DNA from: Inquilinus limosus
GTDB lineage: Bacteria; Pseudomonadota; Alphaproteobacteria; DSM-16000; Inquilinaceae
Length of the DNA stretch: 54,269 nt
Reading direction: 5' to 3'
Assembly (NCBI RefSeq): GCF_002195995.1
Contig: NZ_NHON01000040.1
Coordinates: forward strand, 1-54,269
Each line of letters opens with the position of its first letter. Position 1 is the stretch's first letter. Below the pieces are notes generated by a model. That model did no database searches, was not told where the DNA came from, and worked only from the letters and a program-made list of their open reading frames with translations. A program made the translations under genes and the position numbers. Of this stretch, positions 34,710 to 43,055 are shown piece after piece.

Positions 34710-35555
34710 ATGACGGCACTTTCGACCGGCGACCTGCTGCGGCGCTCCGTGGGCTGGGTCCTGGGGCAGGCCGGGGCCCTGGCGCGGCTGGCGGCGCCCG
34801 CCGTCGTCTTCGCCCTGATCTTCCGCTTCGCCATCGACTGGCTGTGGGGCGACGAGGTCGCGGCGATGGCCTCGGGGCAGGTCCCGTCCGGTGCCGGCGC
34901 CCTGGCCGTGCTGCTGTCGATGCTGGTGCTGCTGTTCGCGGTCGCGCTGATCGGCGTCAGCTGGCACCGCTACGTGCTGCGCGGCGAGATGGCGCCGTTC
35001 CCCGCCGATGCCGCCATGGCGCGCTTCTTCCTGGCCCAGATCTGGCTCGGCATCCTCGGCATGCTCACATCCGTGGCCGGGCTGTTCGTGCTGTCGATCC
35101 TGTTCGGCCTCGTCGGCGGGCCGTCGCTGCTGCAGGCCTTCGCCGATGGCGGGGCGTCGGGTGGGGTGCCGGGCATCCTGGTGCTGACGGCCGTGGTCAC
35201 GGTGCTGTCGACCGTGCCCTTCGCCTTCTACGGGCTGGTCCTGCCCGCCATCGCCATCGGCGACCGGGGCGTCACCGGCGCCGAGAGCAGCCGGCTGCTG
35301 CGCGGCCAGCGGACGGCGGTGCTGGCGGCGCTGGTCATCGCCCTGCTGGGATTCTTCCTGGTCGCCATCGGCCTCGGCCTGGTGCTGGACGCGATCCTGC
35401 CGGAGGAGGAGGGCCCCGGCCTCGTCAGCCTGGTGATCGACCTGGTGTCGATGGCCCTGACCACGGTCGAGGTCGGCGTCTTCGCCGGCATCCTGGCCGA
35501 AGCCTACCGGTCATTGCGCCTGCCGGAGCTGGCGCGGACCGGTGTCCCGGGCTGA
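34710..35555 (+). CDS. Integral membrane protein of unknown function
   Basis: The product has 281 residues with about six hydrophobic segments (roughly 25-45, 62-85, 105-135, 150-178, 205-228 and 235-262). I do not recognise a catalytic motif. The general look (GAESSRLLRGQRTAVLAALVIALLGFFLVAIGLGLVLDA) resembles the YIP1/glycerophosphodiester phosphodiesterase membrane-domain type of small proteobacterial membrane proteins. GAGGAAGGGGATGGACCG precedes ATG 34710. A perfect 11-bp hairpin overlaps its stop codon. It is convergent with the RND pump gene. Confidence 0.7.
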   Translation: MTALSTGDLLRRSVGWVLGQAGALARLAAPAVVFALIFRFAIDWLWGDEVAAMASGQVPSGAGALAVLLSMLVLLFAVALIGVSWHRYVLRGEMAPFPADAAMARFFLAQIWLGILGMLTSVAGLFVLSILFGLVGGPSLLQAFADGGASGGVPGILVLTAVVTVLSTVPFAFYGLVLPAIAIGDRGVTGAESSRLLRGQRTAVLAALVIALLGFFLVAIGLGLVLDAILPEEEGPGLVSLVIDLVSMALTTVEVGVFAGILAEAYRSLRLPELARTGVPG

Positions 35556-35568
35556 GGGCCCGGGACAC
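35541..35568 (+). terminator. Perfect 11-bp hairpin at the convergent ends of the membrane protein and RND genes
   Basis: GGTGTCCCGGG (35541-35551) pairs with CCCGGGACACC (35558-35568 region) around a 7-nt loop that contains the TGA stop codon of the upstream gene. There is no T-run. It probably serves as 3' end structure. Confidence 0.5.
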
Positions 35569-35582
35569 CGTCATCGCAACGA

Positions 35583-38500
35583 TCACGCCGCCGGGGTGCT
35601 CTCCGGCTTCGGCGCCGCCGGCTTGCGCCGGGCGAAGACCGAGCCGAGCCAGCGGCAGACGACGTAGAACATCGGCGTGAACAAGAGGCCGAACACGGTC
35701 ACGCCGATCATGCCGAAGAACACGGCCGTGCCCAGCGACTGCCGCATCTCGTAGCCGGCGCCCGACGCGATCACCAGCGGCACCACGCCGAAGATGAAGG
35801 CCAGGGACGTCATCAGGATCGGCCGCAGCCGGGTGCGCGCGGCCGAGACCGCGGCCTCCTGCCTTGTCTCGCCATGCTCCTCCGCCTGGCGGGCGAACTC
35901 GACGATCAGGATCGCGTTCTTCGCCGCCAGGCCGATCAGCACCACGAAGCCGATCTGCGCCAGGATATTGACGTCCATGCCCCTGAGCAGCAGGCCGGTG
36001 ACCGCGGCCAGCAGGCACATCGGCACGATCAGGATCACCGACAGCGGCAGGGTCCAGCTTTCATACTGCGCCGCCAGCAGCAGGAAGACGAACACCACCG
36101 AGGCGACGAACACCAGCATACCGGTGTTGCCGGCCAGCTTCTCCTGCAGCGCGATCTCGGTCCATTCGAAGCCGAAGCCCTGCGGCAGGGTCTCGTTGGC
36201 GATCTGCTCCATCGTCGCCAGGGCGTAGCCGGTCGAATAGCCCGGCAGGGTCGACCCCTGCACCTCGGCCGCCGGGTACAGGTTGAAGCGCGGCACGCGA
36301 TAGGCGCCGGTGCGGTCGTGGAAGCTGGCCACGGCGCTGAGCGGCACCATCCCGCCGCTGTCGCTGCGGGTCTTGTAGTTGCCGATGTCGCGCAGGTTCT
36401 GGCGGAACTTGCCGTCCGCCTGGGCGGTCAGGCGGAAGGTGCGGCCCAGATAGTTGAAGTCGTTGACATAGGTCGAGCCGAGATAGACCTCCAGTGTCTC
36501 GAACACCCGGTCCGCCGGCACGCCCAGCATCTCCGCCTTCACCCGGTCGATGTCGGCGTAGAGCTTCGGCGTGCGGGTGTTGAACAGCGAGAAGATGCCG
36601 ACCAGGCCGGGGGTCTGGTTCGCCTTGGCCACGATCTCCTGGGTCGCGGCGTCCAGGGCCGGCAGGCCGCGGCCGGTCTTGTCCTCGACCATCATCTTGA
36701 AGCCGCCGCCGGTGCCGATGCCGCGCACGGGCGGGGGCTGGATGGTGATGATGAAGGCGTCCTGGATGTTGGACAGCTTCTGGGTCACCGCCTGCTGCAG
36801 CGCCGTCACCGTCTGGCCCTTGGCGTCGCGGTCGGCGAAGGGTTCGAACGGGGTGAAGATCGCGCCGGCGTTCGAGGCGTTGGTGAAGGTGGCGCCGTCG
36901 AAGCCGGAGAAGGGCACGACATGGGCGATGCCCGGCACCTCCAGGATCTCCTTGGCCGCCTGTCGCACCACCGTGTCGGTGCGGGCGAGGGACGAGCCGG
37001 GGGGAAGCTGGATGACGGTGATCAGGTAGCCCTGGTCCTGCTGCGGGATGAAGCCGGTCGGCGCCCGGCCGAACTGCAGCCCGGTCAGGCCGATCAGCCC
37101 GACATAGACCACCAGCATCAGCACGGCGAAGCGCAGGATCCGGCGGGTCAGCCCGCCATAGCCCAGCGACAGCTTGTCGAAGAACCAGTTGAAACCGCGG
37201 AAGAAGGCCGTGATCGGCCGGAACAGCACGAAGGTCTTCTTCTCGTGATGCTCCTGGTGCGGCTTCAGCAGGATGGCGCACAGCGCCGGGCTCAGGGTCA
37301 GCGACACGAAGGCCGAGATCACCGTCGCCGCGGCGATGGTGACCGCGAACTGGCGGAAGAACTGGCCGGCGATGCCGCTGATCATCGCCGCCGGGATGAA
37401 CACGGCGCACAGCACCAGGGCGATGGCGATCAGCGCGCCGCCGACCTCGTCCATGGTCAGATGCGCCGCCTCCTTGGGCGACTTGCCTTCGCGCAGGTGC
37501 CGCTCGACATTCTCGACCACCACGATGGCGTCGTCGACGACGATGCCGATGGCCAGGACAAGGCCGAACAGCGACAGGTTGTTCAGCGAATATCCCAGCG
37601 CCGCCATCACCATGAAGGTGCCGACCAGCGAGATCGGGATGGCGACGACCGGGATGATCGCCGCGCGCCAGGTCTGCAGGAACAGGATGACGACGACGAC
37701 GACCAGGACGATCGCTTCCCAGATCGTCTTCTCGACCTCATGCACCGATTCGGCGATGAACTCGGTCGGGTTGTAGACGATGTCGTATTGCAGGCCCGGC
37801 GGGAAGCTCTTGGACAGCTCCTGCATGGTCGCGATCAGGCGGTCCGCGGTCTCCAGCGCGTTCGACCCCGGGCGCTGGAACACCAAGAGCGGCACCGCCG
37901 GCCGTTCGTCGAGATAGCCGTTGGCGGTGTAGTCCTGGGCCGCCAGCTCGACCGTGGCGATGTCGCGCACGCGGGTGACGCGGCCGTCGGTGTCGGTCTT
38001 GATGACGATGTTGCCGAACTGGCGCGGGTCGGACAGCCGGCCGAGGGTCTCGACGTTCAGCTGGTAGGCGCCGCTCTGGTTCGGCACCGGCGGCTGGTTC
38101 AGCACGCCGGAGGCGACCTGGACGTTCTGCGAGCGCAGCGCCGCGACGATCTCGCCGGCCGTGAGGTTGCGCGAGGCCGCCTTGTCCGGGTCCAGCCAGA
38201 CCCGCATGGCGTAGTCGCGGGAGCCAAAGATGCGCACGTCGCCGACGCCGTCGAGGCGGGCCAGCACGTCGCGCACCTGCAGCGTGGCGTAGTTGGAGAT
38301 GTACAGCGGGTCGCGCGACCCGTCCGAGGAGCTGAGATGGATCACCATCAGCATGTCGGGCGAGGATTTGCGCACGGTGACGCCGATCTGGCGCACCTCC
38401 TCCGGCAGCCGCGGCTCGGCCACGGCGACGCGGTTCTGCACCAGCACCTGGGCGATGTCGAGGTCGGTGCCGAGGCTGAAGGTGACCTGGATCACCAGCT

Positions 38501-38765
38501 GGCCGTCGCCGGTCGCCTGCGACTGCATGTACAGCATGTTCTCGACGCCGTTGATCTCCTGCTCGATCGGCGTCGAGACGGTGTTGGAGACCACCTCGGC
38601 CGAGGCGCCGGGATAGGAGGTGCGGATCTCGATGGTCGGCGGCGCGATCTCGGGATACTGCGCCACCGGCAGGGTGAAATAGGCGGCCGCGCCGAGCAGC
38701 ACGACCAGGATCGACAGCACCGTCGCGAAGATCGGCCGGTCGATGCAGAAATGGGAGAAGCGCAT
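35583..38765 (-). CDS. RND multidrug efflux permease (HAE1/AcrB family)
   Basis: The product has 1060 residues. It begins MRFSHFCIDRPIFATVLSILVVLLG, the usual RND start, and has the proton-relay segment GIVVDDAIVVVENVERHLREG in TM4, the duplicated two-half layout, and GLAAKNAILIVEFARQAEEHGETRQEAAVSAARTRLRPILMTSLAFIFGVVPL near the C-terminus. It exports hydrophobic compounds from the inner membrane/periplasm through a tripartite complex. The adaptor gene lies 11 bp upstream on the same strand. No outer-membrane factor or TetR gene adjoins; a shared TolC-like channel is presumably encoded elsewhere. Confidence 0.95.
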   Translation of the reverse strand: MRFSHFCIDRPIFATVLSILVVLLGAAAYFTLPVAQYPEIAPPTIEIRTSYPGASAEVVSNTVSTPIEQEINGVENMLYMQSQATGDGQLVIQVTFSLGTDLDIAQVLVQNRVAVAEPRLPEEVRQIGVTVRKSSPDMLMVIHLSSSDGSRDPLYISNYATLQVRDVLARLDGVGDVRIFGSRDYAMRVWLDPDKAASRNLTAGEIVAALRSQNVQVASGVLNQPPVPNQSGAYQLNVETLGRLSDPRQFGNIVIKTDTDGRVTRVRDIATVELAAQDYTANGYLDERPAVPLLVFQRPGSNALETADRLIATMQELSKSFPPGLQYDIVYNPTEFIAESVHEVEKTIWEAIVLVVVVVILFLQTWRAAIIPVVAIPISLVGTFMVMAALGYSLNNLSLFGLVLAIGIVVDDAIVVVENVERHLREGKSPKEAAHLTMDEVGGALIAIALVLCAVFIPAAMISGIAGQFFRQFAVTIAAATVISAFVSLTLSPALCAILLKPHQEHHEKKTFVLFRPITAFFRGFNWFFDKLSLGYGGLTRRILRFAVLMLVVYVGLIGLTGLQFGRAPTGFIPQQDQGYLITVIQLPPGSSLARTDTVVRQAAKEILEVPGIAHVVPFSGFDGATFTNASNAGAIFTPFEPFADRDAKGQTVTALQQAVTQKLSNIQDAFIITIQPPPVRGIGTGGGFKMMVEDKTGRGLPALDAATQEIVAKANQTPGLVGIFSLFNTRTPKLYADIDRVKAEMLGVPADRVFETLEVYLGSTYVNDFNYLGRTFRLTAQADGKFRQNLRDIGNYKTRSDSGGMVPLSAVASFHDRTGAYRVPRFNLYPAAEVQGSTLPGYSTGYALATMEQIANETLPQGFGFEWTEIALQEKLAGNTGMLVFVASVVFVFLLLAAQYESWTLPLSVILIVPMCLLAAVTGLLLRGMDVNILAQIGFVVLIGLAAKNAILIVEFARQAEEHGETRQEAAVSAARTRLRPILMTSLAFIFGVVPLVIASGAGYEMRQSLGTAVFFGMIGVTVFGLLFTPMFYVVCRWLGSVFARRKPAAPKPESTPAA

Positions 38766-38776
38766 CAGGCCCGTCC

Positions 38777-39970
38777 TCAGTTCGCGTCGTATTCCGGCGC
38801 CGGCTCGATCTTGCCGGGCTGCGGCGTCACCTTGCCGCCCGGGCGGGCGCGGACCAAGCCGTTGATGATGACCTTGTCCTGCCCGGTCAGCCCCTCGCGC
38901 ACGATGCGCAGGCCGCCCGGCTGGGTCGGGCCCGGCCGGATGATCTTCGGCTCCACAGTGCCGTCATCCTTGACCGTCATCACGATCCGGTTCGACTGGT
39001 CGGTCAGGATCGCGCTGTCCGGGATCAGCACCGCGTCGTATTCGTTCGACCCGGGCAGCCGGATGCGGCCGAACTGGCCGGGGGTGATGAACAGGTCCTT
39101 GTTGTCCAGGATGGCGCGGGCGCGGATGGTGCCCGAGCCGGGGTCGAGCTGGTTGTCGACGAAGTTCATCGTGCCGGCATGCGGCCACTCCTGCTCGTCC
39201 GGCAGCCGGGTCTGGATCAGCGTCTGGTTGTCGCGGGTCGAGGGCAGCTTGCCGGCCACCACCGCGCGCTGATAGGCGAGGTAGTCGGCCTCGCTCATAT
39301 CGAACTCGAAATAGATCGGGTCCAGCGCCACGATCGTGGTCAGCAGGGTCGAGCTCGGGTCGCCGGTCACCAGGTTGCCGATATCGACGCGGCGGTTCGA
39401 GACCCGGCCGGCCATCGGCGCCTTGACCTGGGTGAAGTCGAGGTTGAGCTGGGCCGATTGCAGCGCCGCCGTGGTCTGCGCCACCGCGGCCTCGGCCGCT
39501 CGCCGCTCCTGCACCGCCTGGTCGTAGGAGGAGCGCGAGACGTTGGACTGCGCGACCAGCGACGAGGCGCGGTCGAGCTGGACCTTGGCGAGGTCGAGCC
39601 GGGCCTGGGCGCTGGTCAGGTCGGCCTTGGCCGAATCCACCGTCGCCTGATAGGGTCGCGGGTCGATCGTGAACAGCACGTCGCCCTGCTTGACCATGGC
39701 GCCGTCGGCGAAGTTGATCGACTGCAGGTAGCCGGAGACGCGGGCCCGCACCTCGACCCGCGCGGTCGCCTCGTAGCGGCCGGTGAACTCGTCATATTCG
39801 GTGATCTTCTTGACCAGCGGCGAGGCCACCGTGACCGGCGGGGGCGGCGGCGCCGACTGGGCCTGGCTGCTGCCCGATTCGTTGCACGCGGCCAGGAAGG
39901 CCACCGTTCCCAAGGCGGCGAGGGTGCCCAGCACCCTGCCTGGCCGCGTCTGCAGGCGCCTGGTCATCAT
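38777..39970 (-). CDS. RND efflux periplasmic adaptor (membrane fusion) lipoprotein
   Basis: The product has 397 residues (a second ATG one codon later is possible). The lipobox LAAC puts the lipid anchor at Cys29. Then come the barrel-sandwich halves (RVEVRARVSGYLQSINFADGAMVKQGDVLFTIDPRPYQ and VKAPMAGRVSNRRVDIGNLV), an alpha-helical hairpin between them (about 105-165) and the beta-barrel/membrane-proximal region. It links the RND pump to the outer-membrane channel. It is first in a two-gene operon with the permease at 38765. A perfect 17-bp palindrome lies about 95 bp upstream. Confidence 0.94.
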   Translation of the reverse strand: MMTRRLQTRPGRVLGTLAALGTVAFLAACNESGSSQAQSAPPPPPVTVASPLVKKITEYDEFTGRYEATARVEVRARVSGYLQSINFADGAMVKQGDVLFTIDPRPYQATVDSAKADLTSAQARLDLAKVQLDRASSLVAQSNVSRSSYDQAVQERRAAEAAVAQTTAALQSAQLNLDFTQVKAPMAGRVSNRRVDIGNLVTGDPSSTLLTTIVALDPIYFEFDMSEADYLAYQRAVVAGKLPSTRDNQTLIQTRLPDEQEWPHAGTMNFVDNQLDPGSGTIRARAILDNKDLFITPGQFGRIRLPGSNEYDAVLIPDSAILTDQSNRIVMTVKDDGTVEPKIIRPGPTQPGGLRIVREGLTGQDKVIINGLVRARPGGKVTPQPGKIEPAPEYDAN

Positions 39971-40062
39971 GTCTCGCTCTCCGAAGGAGGTCCCCGGCCA
40001 AGAGGGTCGGGCCTGCCTGGGGGGTTGTCAATTGTCGGGGGTTATAGCTAGCCCCCGTTCGC

Positions 40063-40079
40063 CTTTTGCACTGCAAAAG
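40063..40079 (+). promoter_or_regulatory. Perfect 17-bp palindrome upstream of the efflux operon
   Basis: CTTTTGCACTGCAAAAG (40063-40079) is a perfect 8-1-8 palindrome in the 230-bp gap between the divergent efflux adaptor and rarA genes. GGGGG/CCCCC arms lie at about 40036-40055 and TTGTGATCACAA at 40095-40106. It looks like a TetR- or MarR-type operator, but no such gene is nearby. Confidence 0.5.
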
Positions 40080-40200
40080 TTCCCACGGAAGTGATTGTGA
40101 TCACAACCGGGCGAAACAACGGCGGCATTGCGGCGACGACTCCCGGACTCGAAGCTCGCCATTGCGCCGCCGCGGCCGCTGGCCGACGATGCGCGCCATC

Positions 40201-41526
40201 ATGGCTCGTTCTCCCAGACCCGACGACACCCCCTCCCTTTTCGCCGACCAGGCGCCGCGGCCGCTGGCCGACCGGCTGCGGCCGCGCAGCATCGCCGAGG
40301 TGGTCGGCCAGGACCATCTGCTGAAGCCGGACGGGCCGATCGGCCGGATGGTGGCGGCGCACCGCATCGCCAGCATGATCCTGTGGGGGCCGCCCGGCTG
40401 CGGCAAGACCACCCTGGCCCGTCTGCTGGCCGAGCACACCGACCTGCATTTCGAGCCGCTGTCGGCGATCTTCTCCGGCGTCGCCGACCTGCGGAAGGTG
40501 TTCGACGCCGCCCGCGGCCGGCGCGCGGCGGGGCAGGGTACGCTCTTGTTCGTCGACGAGGTGCACCGCTTCAACCGCAGCCAGCAGGATGCCTTCCTGC
40601 CGGTGGTCGAGGACGGCACCATCACCCTGATCGGTGCCACCACCGAGAACCCGTCCTTCGAGCTGAACGCGGCGCTCTTGTCGCGCTGCCAGGTCTTCGT
40701 CCTCAACCGGCTGGACTTCGCGGCGCTGGAGGAGCTGATGCAGCGGGCCGAGGCCACCGAGGGCCGGCCCTTGCCGCTGACGCCGGAGGCGCGCGACGCG
40801 GTCAAGGCGATGGCCGATGGCGACGGCCGCTATCTGCTGAACCTGGTGGAGGAGCTGTTCGCGCTGAAGGTGACGGCGCCGCTCGACGCCGCCGCCCTGG
40901 CCCAGGCGGTGCAGCGCCGGGCGCCGGTCTACGACAAGGCGCAGGAGAGCCACTACAACCTGATCTCGGCGCTGCACAAATCGCTGCGCGGCAGCGACGT
41001 CGATGCCGGGCTCTACTGGTTCGCGCGGATGCTAGCGGGGGGCGAGGACCCGCTCTATGTCGTGCGCCGGCTGGTGCGCTTCGCGGTCGAGGATATCGGC
41101 ATGGCCGACCCGCAGGCGCTGACCCAGTCGCTGGCGGCCTGGGACGCCTATGAGCGGCTGGGCAGCCCGGAGGGCGAACTGGCGATCGCCCAGGCGGTGA
41201 TCTACCTGGCCACGGCACCGAAATCGAACGCCGCCTATACCGCCTACAAGGCTTCGGCCCGCGCGGCCAAGGAGACCGGCAGCCTGATGCCGCCGATGCA
41301 CATCCTCAACGCCCCGACCCGGCTGATGAAGGAGATCGGCTACGGCAAGGGCTACGCCTACGACCACGATACCGAGGATGGCTTCTCCGGCCAGAACTAC
41401 TTCCCGCCGGACATGGACCGGCAGGAGTTCTACCGCCCGGTCGAGCGCGGCTTCGAGCGCGAGATCCGGAAGCGGCTGGACTACTGGGCCAAGCTGCGCG
41501 GGCAGAGAGGCGAGGACGGAGAGTAG
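40201..41526 (+). CDS. rarA: Replication-associated recombination protein A (MgsA/RarA AAA+ ATPase)
   Basis: The product has 441 residues. Walker A is GPPGCGKT (63-70), Walker B LLFVDEVHRFN and sensor 1 GATTENPSFELNAALLSRC. The C-terminal part has EDIGMADPQAL and the conserved NAPTRLMKEIGYGKGYAYDHD. RarA acts at stalled replication forks with RecA and SSB. ATG 40201 is chosen; an in-frame ATG at 40189 is possible. It follows degP in the ancestral order but is here separated from it by 5.7 kb of other genes. Convergent with the VOC gene. Confidence 0.94.
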   Translation: MARSPRPDDTPSLFADQAPRPLADRLRPRSIAEVVGQDHLLKPDGPIGRMVAAHRIASMILWGPPGCGKTTLARLLAEHTDLHFEPLSAIFSGVADLRKVFDAARGRRAAGQGTLLFVDEVHRFNRSQQDAFLPVVEDGTITLIGATTENPSFELNAALLSRCQVFVLNRLDFAALEELMQRAEATEGRPLPLTPEARDAVKAMADGDGRYLLNLVEELFALKVTAPLDAAALAQAVQRRAPVYDKAQESHYNLISALHKSLRGSDVDAGLYWFARMLAGGEDPLYVVRRLVRFAVEDIGMADPQALTQSLAAWDAYERLGSPEGELAIAQAVIYLATAPKSNAAYTAYKASARAAKETGSLMPPMHILNAPTRLMKEIGYGKGYAYDHDTEDGFSGQNYFPPDMDRQEFYRPVERGFEREIRKRLDYWAKLRGQRGEDGE

Positions 41527-41547
41527 GCCTCCCCGTCCCGGCCTGGC

Positions 41548-42003
41548 TCACACCATGGTCACGCCCGGCGGCGGCTCGGGGGCGCCGACGGTCTGGCAGA
41601 ACCACAGCGAATAGCCGTAGGGGTCCTTCACCGCGAAGGTGCGGTCGCCCCACCATTGCGTGGCCAGCGCCTCGGCCACCGCGACGCCGCGCGACCGCAC
41701 CTCGTCGTGGAAGGCGTCGACATCGGGGACGTAGAAGTAGATGTCCAGCGGCCGGGCCCCGCCCTGGCCGCGGGCGATGCCGGCGCCGGGCGATTGCGGC
41801 CGGCCCATCATCACCATGATCCCGTCGCGGCGGACGATGCCGAAGTCGAACTTCCCGTCCTTGCCGACGATGCCCATCATGTGGCCGAAGCCGAGCTTCT
41901 CCAGATAGAAGTCGCGCAGCGCCTCCACCTCCTCGACCCAGAAGCTCGGGATCACCTGCGCCGGCGCCGCCGGATATTTCAGGTGGCTCAGATCCTCGCT
42001 CAT
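41548..42003 (-). CDS. VOC (glyoxalase/bleomycin-resistance fold) family protein
   Basis: The product has 151 residues, with GGGGAGGACGAG directly before ATG 42003. It has paired beta-alpha-beta-beta-beta modules: PSFWVEEVEALRDFYLEKLGFGHMMG and DIYFYVPDVDAFHDEVRSRGVAVAE, ending WGDRTFAVKDPYGYSLWFCQ, where the metal-ligand Glu of true glyoxalases is replaced. The activity is not predictable. It is divergent from a TrmB-type regulator at 42090 and is probably its target. Confidence 0.85.
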   Translation of the reverse strand: MSEDLSHLKYPAAPAQVIPSFWVEEVEALRDFYLEKLGFGHMMGIVGKDGKFDFGIVRRDGIMVMMGRPQSPGAGIARGQGGARPLDIYFYVPDVDAFHDEVRSRGVAVAEALATQWWGDRTFAVKDPYGYSLWFCQTVGAPEPPPGVTMV

Positions 42004-42064
42004 CTCGTCCTCCCCAATGAGTGGCTGGTGGAGGGATTGTCCGCGGCCGGCCTGTCGCTTTCAT

Positions 42065-42080
42065 CTACTTTTCGGAGTAG
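42065..42080 (+). promoter_or_regulatory. Inverted repeat between the VOC and TrmB-type genes
   Basis: CTACT (42065-42069) and AGTAG (42076-42080) with flanking TTT/AAA form an imperfect longer dyad in the 86-bp divergent gap, 10 bp before the TrmB-type start. It is a candidate operator of that regulator. Confidence 0.4.
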
Positions 42081-42089
42081 AAATCGGTC

Positions 42090-42944
42090 ATGCGATGGCA
42101 GGATCTGGCGCTGCTCGACGAGGCCGGCTTTTCGCTCTACGAGAAGCGCGCCCTGGTCGCCCTGGGCATTCTCGGCGTGTCGGACGCGGCCGGGCTGTGC
42201 CGCGAGGGCGACATCCCGACCTCGAAGATCTACCTGGCGATGGAGAAGCTGGCCCGGCTGGGGCTGTGCGAGGCCCAGCACAGCCGGCCCAAGCTGTATG
42301 CCGCGCTGCCGCCCGACGCCGTGGTCGACCGGCTGGTCGAGCTGGCGCGCGAGCGGGCCGAGAGCTTCGCCGCCCAGGCCGACCAGCTGCGCGCCACCCT
42401 GCGCGACCTGCCGGGGCGGCTGCGCGGCGGCCGCGGCGTGGTCGACCTGGCGCTGGGCACCGAAAGCCATGTCAAGCGCCACCTCGCCCGCCTGGCCGGC
42501 GCCCGCCGCCGGGTGCTGTCCTATCTCGAGGAGGGCGACCTCTCGGCCATCGACCGCCAGGCCGAATCCGGCTTCGACGTGCTCCGGCGCGTCTCTCGCG
42601 CCGCCTCCGGCCGCGGGCTCGACCACCGGGCGATCTTCGGCTTCTCCGATCGCACGGCGCCGCGGCTGCTGGCCTTCCTGCGGCGGCATGGCGGGTCGCT
42701 CGGCCACCTGTCGGGGCTGCGCTATTCCGGCGAGCTGGGCCACCCCTTCCACGTGCTGGACGACGAGACGGTGATCCTGTCGCTCGACCACCCCTTCGTG
42801 CCGGAAGGGCGCTTCGCCTCGCTCCTGGTGCATGACCGCGACCTGGCCGCCAGCCTGACCCAGGGGTTCGAGACGCTGTGGCAGAAGGCGCTGCAGGACC
42901 TGCGCGAGATCCGCTTCCTGCCGCGGCAGCCGGGGGCGTCCTGA
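42090..42944 (+). CDS. TrmB-family helix-turn-helix transcriptional regulator
   Basis: The product has 284 residues. The N-terminal winged HTH (LLDEAGFSLYEKRALVALGILGVSDAAGLCREGDIPTSKIYLAMEKLARLGLCEAQHSRPKLYAAL in pieces) fits the TrmB pattern, including the S-K-I-Y recognition-helix style. A helical linker (RLVELARERAESFAAQADQLRATL) precedes a C-terminal domain of about 150 residues. TrmB proteins are sugar or metabolite sensors best known from archaea; bacterial members are sporadic. There is no clear Shine-Dalgarno. It is divergent from the VOC gene. The ligand is unknown. Confidence 0.75.
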   Translation: MRWQDLALLDEAGFSLYEKRALVALGILGVSDAAGLCREGDIPTSKIYLAMEKLARLGLCEAQHSRPKLYAALPPDAVVDRLVELARERAESFAAQADQLRATLRDLPGRLRGGRGVVDLALGTESHVKRHLARLAGARRRVLSYLEEGDLSAIDRQAESGFDVLRRVSRAASGRGLDHRAIFGFSDRTAPRLLAFLRRHGGSLGHLSGLRYSGELGHPFHVLDDETVILSLDHPFVPEGRFASLLVHDRDLAASLTQGFETLWQKALQDLREIRFLPRQPGAS

Positions 42945-43055
42945 GCCCTGCGGCGCCCTGACCTATCGGTAAGACCGGAGGAATGGTATAGAGCGTGCGA
43001 ATTGGTCGCAAACCCGGTCCCGTCCGCCCGGGTCCCGGTTGGAGGTACGGCCCAG

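Noticed and set aside
35874-39272. A 1132-codon open frame antisense to the RND pump and adaptor
   Set aside because: The sense strand encodes clear RND and adaptor proteins; the antisense product is low-complexity His/Asp/Gln/Arg without domains.
40095-40106. TTGTGATCACAA as a CRP/FNR site
   Set aside because: The half-sites touch with no 6-bp (CRP) or 4-bp (FNR) spacer, so it does not fit either consensus.
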